Origin: Callorhinus ursinus
Taxonomy: Eukaryota > Chordata > Mammalia > Carnivora > Otariidae
NCBI RefSeq assembly: GCF_003265705.1
Contig: NW_020312935.1
Coordinates: forward strand, 4,283,603 to 4,347,602
Reading direction: 5' to 3'
DNA length: 64,000 bases
The position numbers were made by a program, and so were the translations under genes. Position 1 is the stretch's first letter. Each line of letters starts with the position of its first letter. Shown piece after piece: positions 1 through 11,919 of this stretch. The notes beneath the pieces are model-generated. The model was not told the origin of the DNA. It made no database searches and saw only the letters and a list, made by a program, of their open reading frames with translations.

Positions 1-2086
1 GAATGTGAATGTCAGAGGTCAGCATGGCTTACTGGTATGCTGGCCCACTGCTCCAAATTTTATATCTCTTCTGTCCCTGTTATTGCCTGACATGATTTAA
101 CAACTGTAATTCCTTATTTAACGATGTCAAAGGTTTTTAGGAAATTGACTGTATTTCACCAACGATATATTTCTTCTTGATTACGGAGTGGTTAAAATGA
201 TTTTAAACCAAGACAGCAAAATAAAGCAGTAATAAAATCAATAAAAGGTGCTTAAAACATTCCTTCTATTAGGTAATGGCATTTAAAATATCCGTAGCTT
301 GTAATGGCACTTAGGATATGCCCAAAAATCAATGAGCTAAATTACTTATTGAACTAGTTAATTTGAACATTGAGTTTTTTATGTATATTGATAAAATGGG
401 CTACAGAATACTCCTGGCAAGTAGCAATACCACGTTAATGGTCAGATGTCTCCCTCTGCTGGAAAAACAAATTATTTTCTTTAGCTACAGAACAAAAAGA
501 TCAAAAAAATCAAAAGATATAACCTCAAAAAGTTCACCATAGGCCTCTTAAATCTTAAAGGCTTAAATCTTTTTTAATAATTTTTATTGTTATGTTAATA
601 AGGCTTAAATCTTAAAAGGCTCCAGAAATTCTTCGGAATAACATAAAATCATTAAGGGTTAAAAAAACATATGCACCTTTTTAAAACTTTGTCATTAGCC
701 TGGACCATGGGAATTTATACTCAATATACAACAGCAGAAAGAACCGAGATTTAATTATTTCAAAACTTTCTTCCTAATTTTCTAACCATTATCCTAGGGT
801 TCTCTGGTATCTTACAGTAAGATTCTAAAAGCCTTGCATCCTTTCTCTTTGATGTCAGAAGGAAAGGGTTTGAATTTTAAAAGAGTAAGTATTAAATCTG
901 TGCTCAAGGAAAAGTCTACATTCTTAGTAGTTTAATTTGATCAAAATCAAATTTGAACCATCTTTGCAAATGAAGATTTTTGAGAACTCAAAGTATGAAT
1001 CCACTAAACAGCTTCACATTCCTCTCCCTACATGGCAGGATAGGAGTTTCCAACACTATAATTACCATTATTTTTTTTCCCCAAACATCTACCATTTAAA
1101 ATGCTAAGTACTTTATTGAAAAGACTCTTCACCGCTTTTCAATTTCTCCCCCTGCCAGTTCAGCCCTAAGCAGGTGTTAGAGTTCTGAAGAGCTTGCCTC
1201 AGGACTTTAAATTCAAACTACAAAGGGGAGCTTCTGAAATTATGATAAAAGGTGTTAACAGAGAAATGAAGGTGAAGAGGTTATCTGACACTAAACTAAA
1301 ATTGTATATAGTACCTTTCAAAAATTACTGCCAACCAGAAAATAAAACTTTTATTTAGGAATTGCTTCAGTAAGAGTCCGTATATTTTTCACTCATATTT
1401 CAACACATTTCATTTATATTTGAAACAATGATATATATAAGATTACATGCATTGGTAGGAAATTTGCAATCAGAGTTGTGCTCATTCTGCATTTGGTTTG
1501 GTTTTGTGTTGCTTTGTTTTGTGTGTAGGGAGACTAAATAGGAAACTACAGAAAAAATCGTTTTTGCATGCTGAAAGATCACTGACCAACACATTACAGA
1601 TGCACTAACATACCACCCAAGTTGCACAATATGGGTAATGAATGTCTGACTCTTGCTAGGTGCAGATGCTAAAAAGATGACGAAGTTGGCCTTTACACAT
1701 ACCCTAGGGCAGAAGAGACGCATGTCAAATGAACCATTACCATATAGCATGATGAGCACTATATTAGAAAGATGCACAAAGTGGGGACCCGGAGGACAGA
1801 GGAACGCTGGGGAGGTGAGGAAAACTCCAACAGTAGAGATGACCTCTGAGTGGGATCCTTGAGAAAGACCCAGAAACTCTTCCGGTGTATAAGGCAAAGA
1901 CAATTTAAAAAGTAGGATAAGCACAGAGAAAAGCAAATGGCACGTAAGAGCTGAAATGGCTGAAGTTTCAGGTTCGTCTGGCAGAAGGCAAGAGGTCTGA
2001 GGGGTTGGTGGAGGCCAGGTTGGGTAGAGTCTTGGATACCCTCCTAAAGTTCAGATTTTTGTCCCATAGGCATTGGAAAGGTTTAG
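1..2086. other. Gene-free AT-rich sequence upstream of PSMD7
   Basis: No exon, RNA gene or clear interspersed repeat is recognised. A short near-duplication (AATCTTAAAGGCTTAAATCTT-like, about 545-620) surrounds an AT-rich spacer. Open frames here, such as 1400-1936 on the - strand, have no recognisable domain. Confidence 0.7.
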
Positions 2087-2100
2087 AAGGTAATAAGGAA

Positions 2101-2309
2101 GGGCGCCTGGGTGGCTCAGTTGGTTAAGCGACTGCCTTCGGCTCAGGTCATGATCCTGGGGTCCTGGGATCAAGTCCCACATTGGGCTCCCGGCTCAGCG
2201 GGAAGCCTGCTTCTCCCTCCGACCCTCTCCCCTCTCATGTTGTTTCTCTCTCGCTCGCTCTCTAATAAATAAATAAAATCTTTAAAAAAAAAAAAAAGAA
2301 GAAGAAGAA
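2101..2309 (+). mobile_element. CAN-SINE, full length
   Basis: tRNA-Lys-type head, CT-rich middle, AATAAATAAAATC tail with A- and GAA-repeat. Flanked by a 14-bp target duplication AAGGTAATAAGGAA at 2087-2100 and (one change) 2310-2323. Confidence 0.95.
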
Positions 2310-2364
2310 GAAGGTAGTAAGGAAATAACATCACTGGGGGAATATTTTTTGAAGACTTTTTCCC

Positions 2365-2572
2365 AGGGCACCTGGGTGGCTCAGTCAGTTGAGCGTCTGA
2401 CTCTGGATTTCAGCTCAGGTCTCGATCTCAGGGTCATGAGATGAAGCCCCACATGGGGCTTTGCACTCAGCACAGAGTCTGAGATTTTCTCTCTCTCCCT
2501 CTGCCCCTCCCCCTGCTTGTGCTCTATCTTTAAAATAAATAAAATGAAATATTTAAAAAACAATAATAAAAT
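2365..2572 (+). mobile_element. CAN-SINE, older subtype
   Basis: Head reads CTGACTCTGGATTTCAGC rather than the young CTGCCTTCGGCTC. Target repeats GACTTTTTCCC at 2354-2364 and AAGTTTTTCCC at 2573-2583 flank it. Confidence 0.92.
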
Positions 2573-2583
2573 AAGTTTTTCCC

Positions 2584-4550
2584 TTTCCTTTTCTTAGAGA
2601 AAGCAAAAAATTAGTTTACTATTGACAAGCCTTGCTCTATTCTTAAACTATGAAGTAAACCAACTTCATATTGATTAAACTTGCTTCAAATTCCTTCTCC
2701 ATAGTTTTTCCAGGTACATTAAAACTTAACTTCAACTTGATAAAGTATGTATGCGTATATCCAAAACTGAAAGGTACATACAAAACTAAAACTAGTGGCT
2801 GTATTTCAGATTAGGATTATGGTTGATTTTTTTTTCTTCCACAGCAGTTATTTAATACTGTTGCCCCAGTTTTTCAAATTAAAAAAAAAAATGCTTCTTT
2901 GATTTACTATCTTGAAGAAAGTAAGAAAAAATATCTCCCTCCTTAAAAAGATGAAAAGCTTCATCTGTCTTCAAACCTTGTAATTGTTTTGATACTAAAT
3001 TCATAAATCTGCACCTAAAATTTAGATAAAACTGAGAAGAAAAGAAATATTTAATTTTATACAGCCATTAGGAGTGCTCTGAAAAGAATCAGAACGGAAA
3101 CAAAAGACAAAAGTGGCTTTCCCGACATTTTAAAACATTAAAGAAATGAAACTAGTTGTTTGCTTATTTATGTTAATCTAATGAATTCTTTTTATTAAAG
3201 CTGTAATGAATTCTTTTTATGTGTAATCTGACGAAGAGGTAAATTCAAAATAAAGGTCTTTGAGGCTCAAACCAAAGAAGCTTCCAGAGCTGAATGTGGC
3301 CTCCTGGGTTTTCTTTTATAGTCAACTGTTATAAGCGTTCCTGTACCAATCTTAAAGTGTCTTGTTGTAATCACAGCAGCCCCTAACACTGATCCTGAAA
3401 GAAAATTAACTCTTCAGATGGGAGATTTCCTACAGTCTATGCACTGCAGTCTCTCTGAGCTTCATCCAAGATTGGTGAACTGTGCACCATTGTGGCCTGC
3501 TTACAGGCTTTCAAACCACAATGGAAAATAGTTTTCTAACATATTTGTACCATGCAAGGGGTCCTGTGGAGAGTTGTTTCCTGGATATAAACTAGAAATT
3601 GCTATAATTTTTTTAGTTCTTTTTAATTTGCAGTTAAATGAAATATGACAATAAGAGGAATAACAGCCATCCAGGGCCAATACACAGGGCCATCTCTTAT
3701 GTAAAATATAAAATAAGGAAAAAACCTCTTTAAACTGATCAAGTCATTATGCAACAATTAGCCATATGAAAAATCAAAATGATCAACAATACATTTATAA
3801 ATAGGTACTTTAAAAAACACATTTTCATAAACTAAAAATACCTGAGGCAAAGGATAAGGATAAAGAAATATTCAGCAACTACGAAACATGAATTTTAGCT
3901 CTTTTTCTGCTGGATTACTTAAAACATAAACATCAGGTAATAAAAATAAAAAATTCTTATAATGTTATAAAATATGACGATAATGACTCTATACTCCAAT
4001 GATAATGATGTCTAACATCTCTGAGTTCTTCCTATGTTCTATAAACTGTGCTAAACAATTTATGTCACAGGACAGACTTGCTGTTTTTACCTGCCCAGCA
4101 TTCATACAACATTCCCTTTTCCTTCTCCATTCCATGTGGTCCTGGTAAGCTGATACATCACAGTTACCCCATACCCAAAATGATCCCAAAGTGGACACTT
4201 AGAGAACTCTGTTCCTCTCAGCACAATGATTAGTTAGTTCAGGAAAAGCCCCTAGTCCTGGAAAGGCTAATCAAATTCCATAAAGGTTTGGAGTTCAAGG
4301 TCTCCCTTTCTTTAAAGATTTAAACCTGTGACTGTCTGTAGCCATCAACATGCTTCCTTATTACTAGTAGGAAACTGGTCTGAAAATGGAGCCAAAACAC
4401 TGAAAGATGCTAAAAGAGAGAAAAACAAAAACAAAAATACCATTTGAGCCCCTGGAAAAAAGAGGGCCCCTGGACTTGCCTGGTACATGTGATAATAAAT
4501 TTCCCTTTGAGAGTCAGCTGGTTAGAAGAGGGTTACACTACTAGCAATCA
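2584..4550. other. Gene-free AT-rich stretch with a possible MIR fragment
   Basis: No gene signal. About 3965-4070 (TCTAACATCTCTGAG...CTGTGCTAAACAATTTATG) looks like the conserved start of a MIR element on the + strand, badly decayed. Confidence 0.5.
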
Positions 4551-4565
4551 AGAATGGTCTGATTA

Positions 4566-4651
4566 ATAAAAAACAAAAAACTTTGATCACAGGGTCATGA
4601 GCTTGAGCCCCACAATGGGCATAGAGTTTACTAAAAAAAAAAAAGAAAGAG
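4566..4651 (+). mobile_element. 5'-truncated CAN-SINE
   Basis: Only the B-box side and tail remain (GATCACAGGGTCATGAGC...). A perfect 15-bp duplication AGAATGGTCTGATTA flanks it at 4551-4565 and 4652-4666, so it was truncated at insertion. Confidence 0.85.
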
Positions 4652-4669
4652 AGAATGGTCTGATTAGCG

Positions 4670-5410
4670 CACATGCATATGACTAGCCCCCACAGCCACA
4701 CAAGTACACATTGACAGCCAGGGCCCCACAGCTGCTCACATGCCTGTGGTTGGCCCCAAACCCTACTGCTGGCCCCCAGCCCTCACTACTGAATGTGTGT
4801 CTGCAGCAGGCCCCTGCCACACACAGGTACCTGTAATTGGTCCCTACATCTATGTGTATACCACCAACTCTAGCCACTACTGCTGCTGTCCTGGTCCTAG
4901 CCACTGGAACTAGAGGCACCACTGAGGACCTCAACAACCCTACAACCACTGCCGACCCCTCACAGCTCTCACCAAGGATCATGCACTTGATGTGGAGCAC
5001 CACAACTGCTCAAGCCAATGAGATACCACATACCCCTGGACGCAGGGCCATTCCTCACCCCCAAACTGAGTACCCCACACCACTAGATGCAGAGCCCTCA
5101 CCTACAAGTAAAGGTCTTTCCTTACTGAAGTCAGTCCATAAAGTTTAGAAGAGGTGGCTGCTTCTTCAAGTATGCAGACACCTACGTAAGGCTAGAGGGA
5201 TCACAAAGAATCAGGGAAACATGACACCACCAAATGAAACAGTAAATTTCTAGCACCTGACCACCCCAAAATGGAAGTGCCTGACAAAAATTCAAAATAA
5301 TTGTTCTAAAGATGCTCAGAGAGCTATAAGAGAATACACAAAAATAATTTAACAAAATCAGGAAAACAATATAAGAACAAAATAAGAGGTTCAACAAAAA
5401 AAACAGAAAA
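4670..5410 (+). mobile_element. L1 5' UTR to ORF1-start fragment
   Basis: 4690-5100 is GC-rich degenerate repeat sequence like old L1 5' UTRs. 5150-5400 (GAAGAGGTGGCTGCTTCTTC, then CAGGGAAACATGACACCACC and AATTCAAAATAATTGTT) matches the region around the L1 ORF1 start as I know it. No intact ORF1. Confidence 0.7.
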
Positions 5411-5414
5411 CACT

Positions 5415-5600
5415 GGGATGCCTGGGTGACTCAGTTGGTTAAACATCTACCTTCGGCTCAGGTCATGATCCCAGGGTTCTGAGATCGAGTCCCACATTGG
5501 GCTCCTTGCTCAGCGGGGAGTTTGTTTCTCCCTCTGCCTGCAGCTCCCCCTGCTTATGCTCTCTCTCTCTCTCTGAGACAAATAAAATCTTTTAAAAAAT
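5415..5600 (+). mobile_element. CAN-SINE
   Basis: Full-length young-type copy inserted near the end of the L1 5' fragment. Target repeats CAGAAAACACT (to 5414) and AGAAAACATT (5601-5610). Confidence 0.93.
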
Positions 5601-5659
5601 AGAAAACATTAAAAAAAAATTTGGAGCTGAAGAATACAATGAAGAATTTGATAGCTTTC

Positions 5660-5843
5660 TTTTTTATTTAAGATTTTATTTATTTATTTGAGAGAGAGCA
5701 TGAGCGGGGGGGGGCAGAAGGGGAGGGGCAGAGGCAGGTTAAGCGTCTGCCTTCGGCTCAGGTCATGATCTCAGGGTCCTGGGATCAAATCCCGCATCGG
5801 GATCCTTGCTCAGCAGGGAGCCTGCTTCTCCCCCTACTTGTGT

Positions 5844-5879
<36 letters not shown>

Positions 5880-5910
5880 AAATAAATTAATAAAATCTTT
5901 AAAAAAAAGA
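5660..5910. mobile_element. Head-to-head chimera of two CAN-SINE pieces
   Basis: 5660-5737 is antisense SINE tail and CT-rich part (TTTAAGATTTTATTTATTTA..GAGAGAGAG). At 5738 it switches to a sense copy lacking its first ~30 bases (GTTAAGCGTCTGCCTTCGGC) and running to the A tail at ~5909. No flanking duplication is evident. Confidence 0.85.
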
Positions 5911-6252
5911 AAATGCAATATACTACTAATTGTCATTACTACCCAGGGGCAACCACTGTTAACGATTTGGTGTATTTCTTTCCAAGCCTTTTTTCTGAAG
6001 CATTATCTACTAATATGTCATATTAATACTTAAGTATTCAGTGAGTACTTAAATTAGTATTTGGTATTTCTTATACTCACTAAAAAACCTCACATCCCAG
6101 TTCAATGTGTAGCAAAACAAAACCCACCCTTGAAAAGGTTAAATTGTAAGCAGAAGGCAATACACAAATTGAGGGCCTCACTTGCAAACCAGCCTATATT
6201 TATACATATAGGCTTACTCAAAAATATGGAAACTTTAAAAACATTCAGAATC

Positions 6253-6460
6253 GGGCGCCTGGGTGGCTCCGATGGTTAAGCGTCTGCCTTCGGCTCAGGT
6301 CATGATCCCAAGGTCCTGGGATTGAGTCCCGCATCGGGCTCCCTGCTCCTTGGAAGCCTGCTTCTCCCTCTGCTTCTCTCTCTCTCTCTCTCCCTCTGTC
6401 TCTCATGAATAAATAAAATCTTTAAAAAAAAAATAAAAATAAAAAATAAATAAATAAAAT
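6253..6460 (+). mobile_element. CAN-SINE
   Basis: Young-type copy with a TCTC-rich middle and long A/T tail. Target repeat AAAACATTCAGAATC ends at 6252 and recurs at 6462-6476, perfect, so it is probably recent. Confidence 0.95.
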
Positions 6461-6476
6461 AAAAACATTCAGAATC

Positions 6477-8820
6477 AACTGAAAGGTCAGCACAGTTTGT
6501 ATAGACCTCTTGGCAATTCAAATGTTAAGTTACCTGCATTCCTGGAAAGAATCAAAAGTAAAACACAAAATTATAAGAAGTTTCTAAAAGCCTGGCTTTG
6601 AGAATTTTACTTACTCAACAAATGTTCATTATCGAGGGCTGTTCTGGCACTAGCCTGCCCTGGGATCCAAAAAGCAACAGTACAAAATCTCTGCCCTCTA
6701 GGAATCCTCATTCTATTGTGGGAGCCTAAAAATAAACAGAGACTAAATGATACAGTAAGTCCAAGAACAGACCACATGTCTAACTGTCCTGAGGGCCAAT
6801 GTTCTCACGAAGGTTCCTGCACTGAGACCCAAAGGATGATGTAGGGGTTCTCTAAGCAGGTAACAGAGGGAAAGACACTGTAGGCAGAGAGAATCCTATG
6901 TCCATGCCACACCAGAACCAATATTAGCACAGGCAGCCAAACCTGAAAGCCTTCATTCCACCGTGGTTACTGTACTATTAAATCAATGTGGTTGTACCCA
7001 GCTAGATGCAGGGCAATCTAAGATCTGAGTCCCAGAAAGGCACAAGAGAGAAAATTTTCCTTGCCCTCTCATACTCCCACTCATTCAACACACCACCCAC
7101 TTTTCCAAGACAATGAGACAAAGCCCAAAGAAAGGAAAAGTGAAACACATCTGACCACCTTGCTCATGTTCTTCCTTCACTTCCCTTGGCAGGAAAAGGA
7201 GTGGGGTTTTCTTTTACCTTCTTTACATTGTATCTTCATTCTTCCTCTCGCTATGCCTTAATGTACGGTAAGCAGAGCATTTCCTTAAACTACCAGAGGA
7301 CCCTATAGTTCAGTGAACTGAGATCTCCAACCTAGGTTGGAAACAAAAAGAGTAGAAAGATTTAGAAAATTATCTCTGAAGACAATGCTCTGGCTTGCAG
7401 AGCTATTAACTTATTGAATAACCCAGTTGTGCGTGTCAGAAGCTAAATATTACGTCTTTCTGACTTACTTCTTGACCCACACCCTCCCCACACATGGAAG
7501 CCTCCTAAAACCTAGAGCAAATGTTTTGTATGGAAAAGGCAAAAGACAGAAAGGACATTAATAATTTTCCAAAGACTACCTCCATTGCACATACACACTA
7601 GCCTCCATTAGAACAGACAGACAAGTTCATTATAACATAATCACAGTCCAATGCACATAGACACACACATACCCCTTCAATGCTTTCTGCCTCTGTATAT
7701 ATTATTTCTAGAAGTCTTACTTTTTCATTTCCTGTTTTCTTGTATGTCGTCGACTTTGATTAATAAAGTACTAGAATTTTTAAATTATTTTCTTACTTTT
7801 ATTATGAGATGACAGAAAAATCTAAAGGCCTCCTCTTAGGAAAATACCACAATTTTTTCCAAATGATCAAGAGAGGCCTTGAGCTGTGTATCTAATTTAT
7901 AATAAGCAGAGAGCTATTTTTAGGCAGTATTTGTTGAATATGTAATACTATCTCATACACACATATAATCACTGTTCACTGGCCATTGCATTCTACTTAC
8001 AGCAGGAACCCAGAACTTTACTGTTTCTCCCACCCAAGTATTTGTCAAGGTCCCAGGGATGTTGTGTATGCACACAGTGAGCCTGTAGTTTCCTTGGTTT
8101 TATTTCTTCCTGCTCTGACCCAACTATTGTACATTTCCATGGCCTCCAGGCCTGCTGACACTGCTAGATACCACCAACTTCTACAGACTCCAGTCTCTTG
8201 CTAACACCATTGCTCCAATACCAGTGCCTCAAGGAGCCAAAACCGCAAGGTGGGTAAGAAGGGTTCTCTCCATGTTTTAGGGTTACACTGTTGGAGAAAT
8301 ACTATAAGCAGTGCTACTACTTGGGCATAAATGTCACACAGAGCTTTTATGGAACTCTTCCAATCTTCTCATAAAACTTACCCAACGTGGCTTTCTGGCC
8401 TCAGCTTTAAGTCCAAGATAGGCTGAACTATTAGTCAAATCTGAGTGGCAGATATATACATTCTCAAGAATCAGTGCTCTTCCTCCAAAGACTAAGGCTT
8501 AGCATTTGCGTCAAATGGGTCCATCTAACTCTTCCCTTAAGAACAGTCCCACTGCAGATTTCTCAGTGATATATGCAAGTAAGTTCTAGTGGGCCTACCC
8601 AGGTTTGCCAAACATTTCCAAAGATGAATACCAGCAATGAATACAGCTTAGGCTGAAGGTGGTAAGTCTGCTAATTTTTTTCTTCCAAAATTAGTAAGAT
8701 GATAAATAGAGACTATGAAGTTCAAAGTATTGCTGCCAAGCTTATAGGACCAGTGGTCCATGTTCTGGAATTAACAAAAATAAAAACTTTTTCAAAACAC
8801 TGGGGTCTGTAGGAGCTATC
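6477..8820. other. Gene-free stretch with a probable L2 remnant
   Basis: 6605-6790 (CTCAACAAATGTTCATTATC..GGCACTAGCC..CTCTGCCCTCTAGGAATCC) resembles an antisense L2 3' end. The rest shows nothing I can name. Confidence 0.5.
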
Positions 8821-9802
8821 TCCCAAAATTGAAAGACAAGATGTGAACAAGATGGCAGTACAGAAATTTCTAGTACTCATTACCTCCCAGAAACATCAAT
8901 ATGAACAACTATCCACATGCAAAAATACCGTCACAAGAGGTAAAAATTCAAGGTAAAGGGTTACAGCACCTGGGTAGACACAGAAATAAGAAAAGATGCA
9001 TTGAAGAGAATGGGAAAGACAGTTTCACATTACCCTTGTCACCTTTCCCCCAAGCCTGGGTAGCTTAAAGGAAAAGAGACATCCTTCTTGTGGGGGAAAG
9101 AGAGAAGAGTGAGCACCCAACTTCACCATGAACCCCAGTACGGGGCCTGCACCAAGAGGCCAAATCCCTCAAATCCAGGCTCCCAACCCACCCTACCTTC
9201 AGCTGGCTCCTGTGGCCCCAGGTAGCTCCTATGACCCCAGGCTCCCAGCAAGCCCCCATGAACTCAGGCTCCACGTGGACTCCCACAAACCCAGGCTCCT
9301 GGCCAGCCCCAACACCAGACCAGCTCCTGTGGCCTCAGGCCCCTAGCCCATCCCAGCACCAGTTCCCTACTAAATTTAAGCTATAATCTAGATGAAGTGA
9401 AACTTACAGACATACAGAACATTCCACCCAACAGCAGCAGAACACACATTCTTCTCAAGGGCACATAGGAACATGGATCATATGTTAGGTCACAAAACAA
9501 GCCTTAGCAAACGTAACAACACTGAAAGCATACCAAGATTCTCTTCCAAACACAACAGCATTAAACTAGAAAACAATAAAAGGAGGAAAACTGGAAAATT
9601 CACAAACATTTGAAATTAAACAATATCCTCCTGAGCAACCAGTGGTTTAAAGGAAAAACATCAAAAAATAAATCAAAATAGATCTTGAAACAAATGAAAG
9701 TTGAAACACAACATACCAAAACTTATGAGATATAGCAAAAGCAATTCTAAGAGGGAAATTTATAGTGATAAATACCCACATTAAGAAAAAAGAAAGTTCT
9801 CA

Positions 9803-10005
9803 GGGGTGCTTGGGTGGCTCAGTCAGTTAAGCATCCAACTCTTGATTTCGGCTCTCATCATGATCTCAGGGTTGTGAAATCGAGCCCCACATTGAGCTCC
9901 ATGCTGGGCATGGAGGTTGCCTACGTAAGATTCTCTCTCTCCTTCTTCCACTGCCCCTCCCCCTCCCTAAGAAAGAAAGAAAGAGAGAGAGACAGATCTC
10001 AAATA
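9803..10005 (+). mobile_element. CAN-SINE, older subtype, in L1
   Basis: Head GGGGTGCTTGGGTGGCTCAG with the older AACTCTTGATTTCGGC box and GCATGGAGGTTGCC middle; tail of GAAA and GA repeats. Confidence 0.9.
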
Positions 10006-10410
10006 AACAACCTAACTTTAACCACCTCAAGGAATTAGAAAAAGAAAAAAACCAAGCCCAAAATTAGCAGAAGAAATAACAAAGATCAGAGCAGAAATAG
10101 GGACCAGAAAAACAATATAAAAGATCAATGAAACTAAGAGCTATTTTTTAAACAACAAACTACATTGACAAGCCATTAGCTGGACTAGGGAAAAAACAGA
10201 AAATAAAATAAATAAAATATTTATTTTTTTATGTATTATGTATTATTTTATGTATTATTTTTTACAATAAAATCAGAAATGAAAGAGGATAAATTACAAT
10301 TGACCCCACAAAAATATAAAGCATCATCACAGGCTATTATGAACAATTAACAAGTTGGATAATCTAGAAGAAATGGATAAATTCCCAGAAACATACCAAA
10401 ACTGAATCAT

Positions 10411-10528
10411 GGAAATGCCTGGCTGGCTCAGTCAGCAGAGCATGCAACTCTTGGTCTTGGGGTTGTGAGTTCAAGCCCTACATTGGGTGTAGAGCTTATT
10501 TAAAAAAAAAAAAAATTTATAAAAAGAA
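10411..10528 (+). mobile_element. Short old CAN-SINE in L1
   Basis: About 100 bp: tRNA-like head, CAACTCTTGGTCTTGGGGTT, then A tail without a CT-rich part. Target repeat AAACTGAATCAT / AGACTGAATCAT at 10399-10410 and 10529-10540. Confidence 0.88.
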
Positions 10529-10972
10529 GACTGAATCATGAAAAAACAGAAAATCTCAGCAGACTAATAACAAGAAGATTGAAGCAGTAATCAAAAACTT
10601 CCCAACAAAGAAAAGTTCAAGACCAGATGGTTTCATGGAAACCATCACTGAATTTACCAAACATTTAAAGAATTAATGCCAATCTTTCTCACATTCATCC
10701 AAAAATTAAAGAGGAAACACTTCTAACTCATTTTGAGGCCAGCATTACCATAATACCAAAGCCAGATAAGAATAACACAAGGAAAGAAAATTACAGGCCA
10801 ATATCCCTGATAAATATAGATGCAAAAATTCCCAACAAAAATACTAGCAAACCAAAGTCAATAGCACATTAAAAGTATCAGACACCACAATCAAGCGAGA
10901 TTCATACATGAGATGCAAGAATGATTCAACGTACACAGAATAAAATACACTGCATTAGTAGATTAAAACCAT

Positions 10973-11335
10973 ATGATCATCTCAATAAATGCAGAAAAAC
11001 TATTTGACAAGATTCAACATTGTTTCATGATTAAAACTCTCAACAAACTGAGTATAGAAGGAACATACATCAACATAATAAATGCCATCTATGACAAGCC
11101 CATAGCTAACATCATACTCAATGGTGAAAGGTTGAAAGCTTTTCCTCTAAGATCAGGAACAAGACAAGAGGGACCACTCTCACCACTCCTCTTCAACACA
11201 ACTCCTATTTTGGAAGTCCTGGCCAGAGTAATTAGGCAAGAAAAACAAAGAAACTGCATCCAAATCAGAAAGGAAGAAATAAAACTGTTAAAATTGTTTC
11301 TGTTTGCAGATGATCTTATGCATGGAAAATCCTAA
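10973..11335 (+). pseudogene. L1 ORF2 reverse-transcriptase fragment
   Basis: A 120-codon open stretch encodes L1 [22 protein letters not shown], then the [14 protein letters not shown] block and the FADD catalytic box (LFLFADDL). The canonical [12 protein letters not shown] has become [12 protein letters not shown]. Stops and repeats interrupt on both sides, so this is a relic, not a host gene. Confidence 0.9.
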
Positions 11336-11417
11336 AGACCACCAAAAAATTGTTAGAATAAACAAATTCAGTAAAGATGCAAGATACGAAATCAACATAC
11401 AAAATCAGTTGGGTTCC

Positions 11418-11540
11418 TGGGGCTCCTGTCTAGCTCAGTTAGTAAGCATGTGACTCTTGATCTCAGGATTGTGAGTTCAAGCCCCATGTTGAGTGTGAAG
11501 CCTACTTTAAAAAATAAATTTTAAAAAACATGCTTATTAA
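11418..11540 (+). mobile_element. Short old CAN-SINE in L1
   Basis: Same short subtype. Flanks AAAATCAGTTGGGTTC (11401-11416) and AAAATCAATTGGGATTC (11542-11558) are the target duplication. Confidence 0.88.
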
Positions 11541-11716
11541 AAAAATCAATTGGGATTCTATATACTAACAATAAAATATCTGGAAAAGAAATAAAACAAT
11601 CCCATTTACAATAGCATCAAAAACTGCAATATACTTAAGAATAAGTTTAACCAAGGGCAAAAGATCTGTACACTGAAAATTATGACACTGATGAAAGTTT
11701 AAAAATGACACAAATA

Positions 11717-11919
11717 GGGGTGTCTGGGTGACTCGGTCGGTTGAGCATCTGCCTTCAGCTCAGGTCATGATCCCAGGGTCCTGCAATCCCTGGGATGAAG
11801 CACCGCATCAGGCTCCCTGCTCAGTAGGGAGTCTGCTTCTCCCTCTGTCCCTCCCCCCTGCTCATGATCTCTCTCTCTCTTTCTCACGCTCTCTCAAGTA
11901 AATAAATAAAACCTTTAAA
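11717..11919 (+). mobile_element. CAN-SINE in L1
   Basis: Full length. Perfect 16-bp duplication AAAAATGACACAAATA at 11701-11716 and 11920-11935. Confidence 0.95.

Noticed and set aside
452..466. CTCF-like CCAGCAGAGGGAGA on the - strand
   Set aside because: The key C at core position 12 is A, so the match is too weak to report.
2101..2175. tRNA-like heads of the SINEs as tRNA genes
   Set aside because: They keep A- and B-box traces but are fused to SINE bodies with A tails and target duplications, and do not fold as whole tRNAs.
10973..11335. Possible host gene with a reverse-transcriptase domain
   Set aside because: It is L1 ORF2 debris in a longer L1 with stops and nested SINEs; there is no sign of host use.
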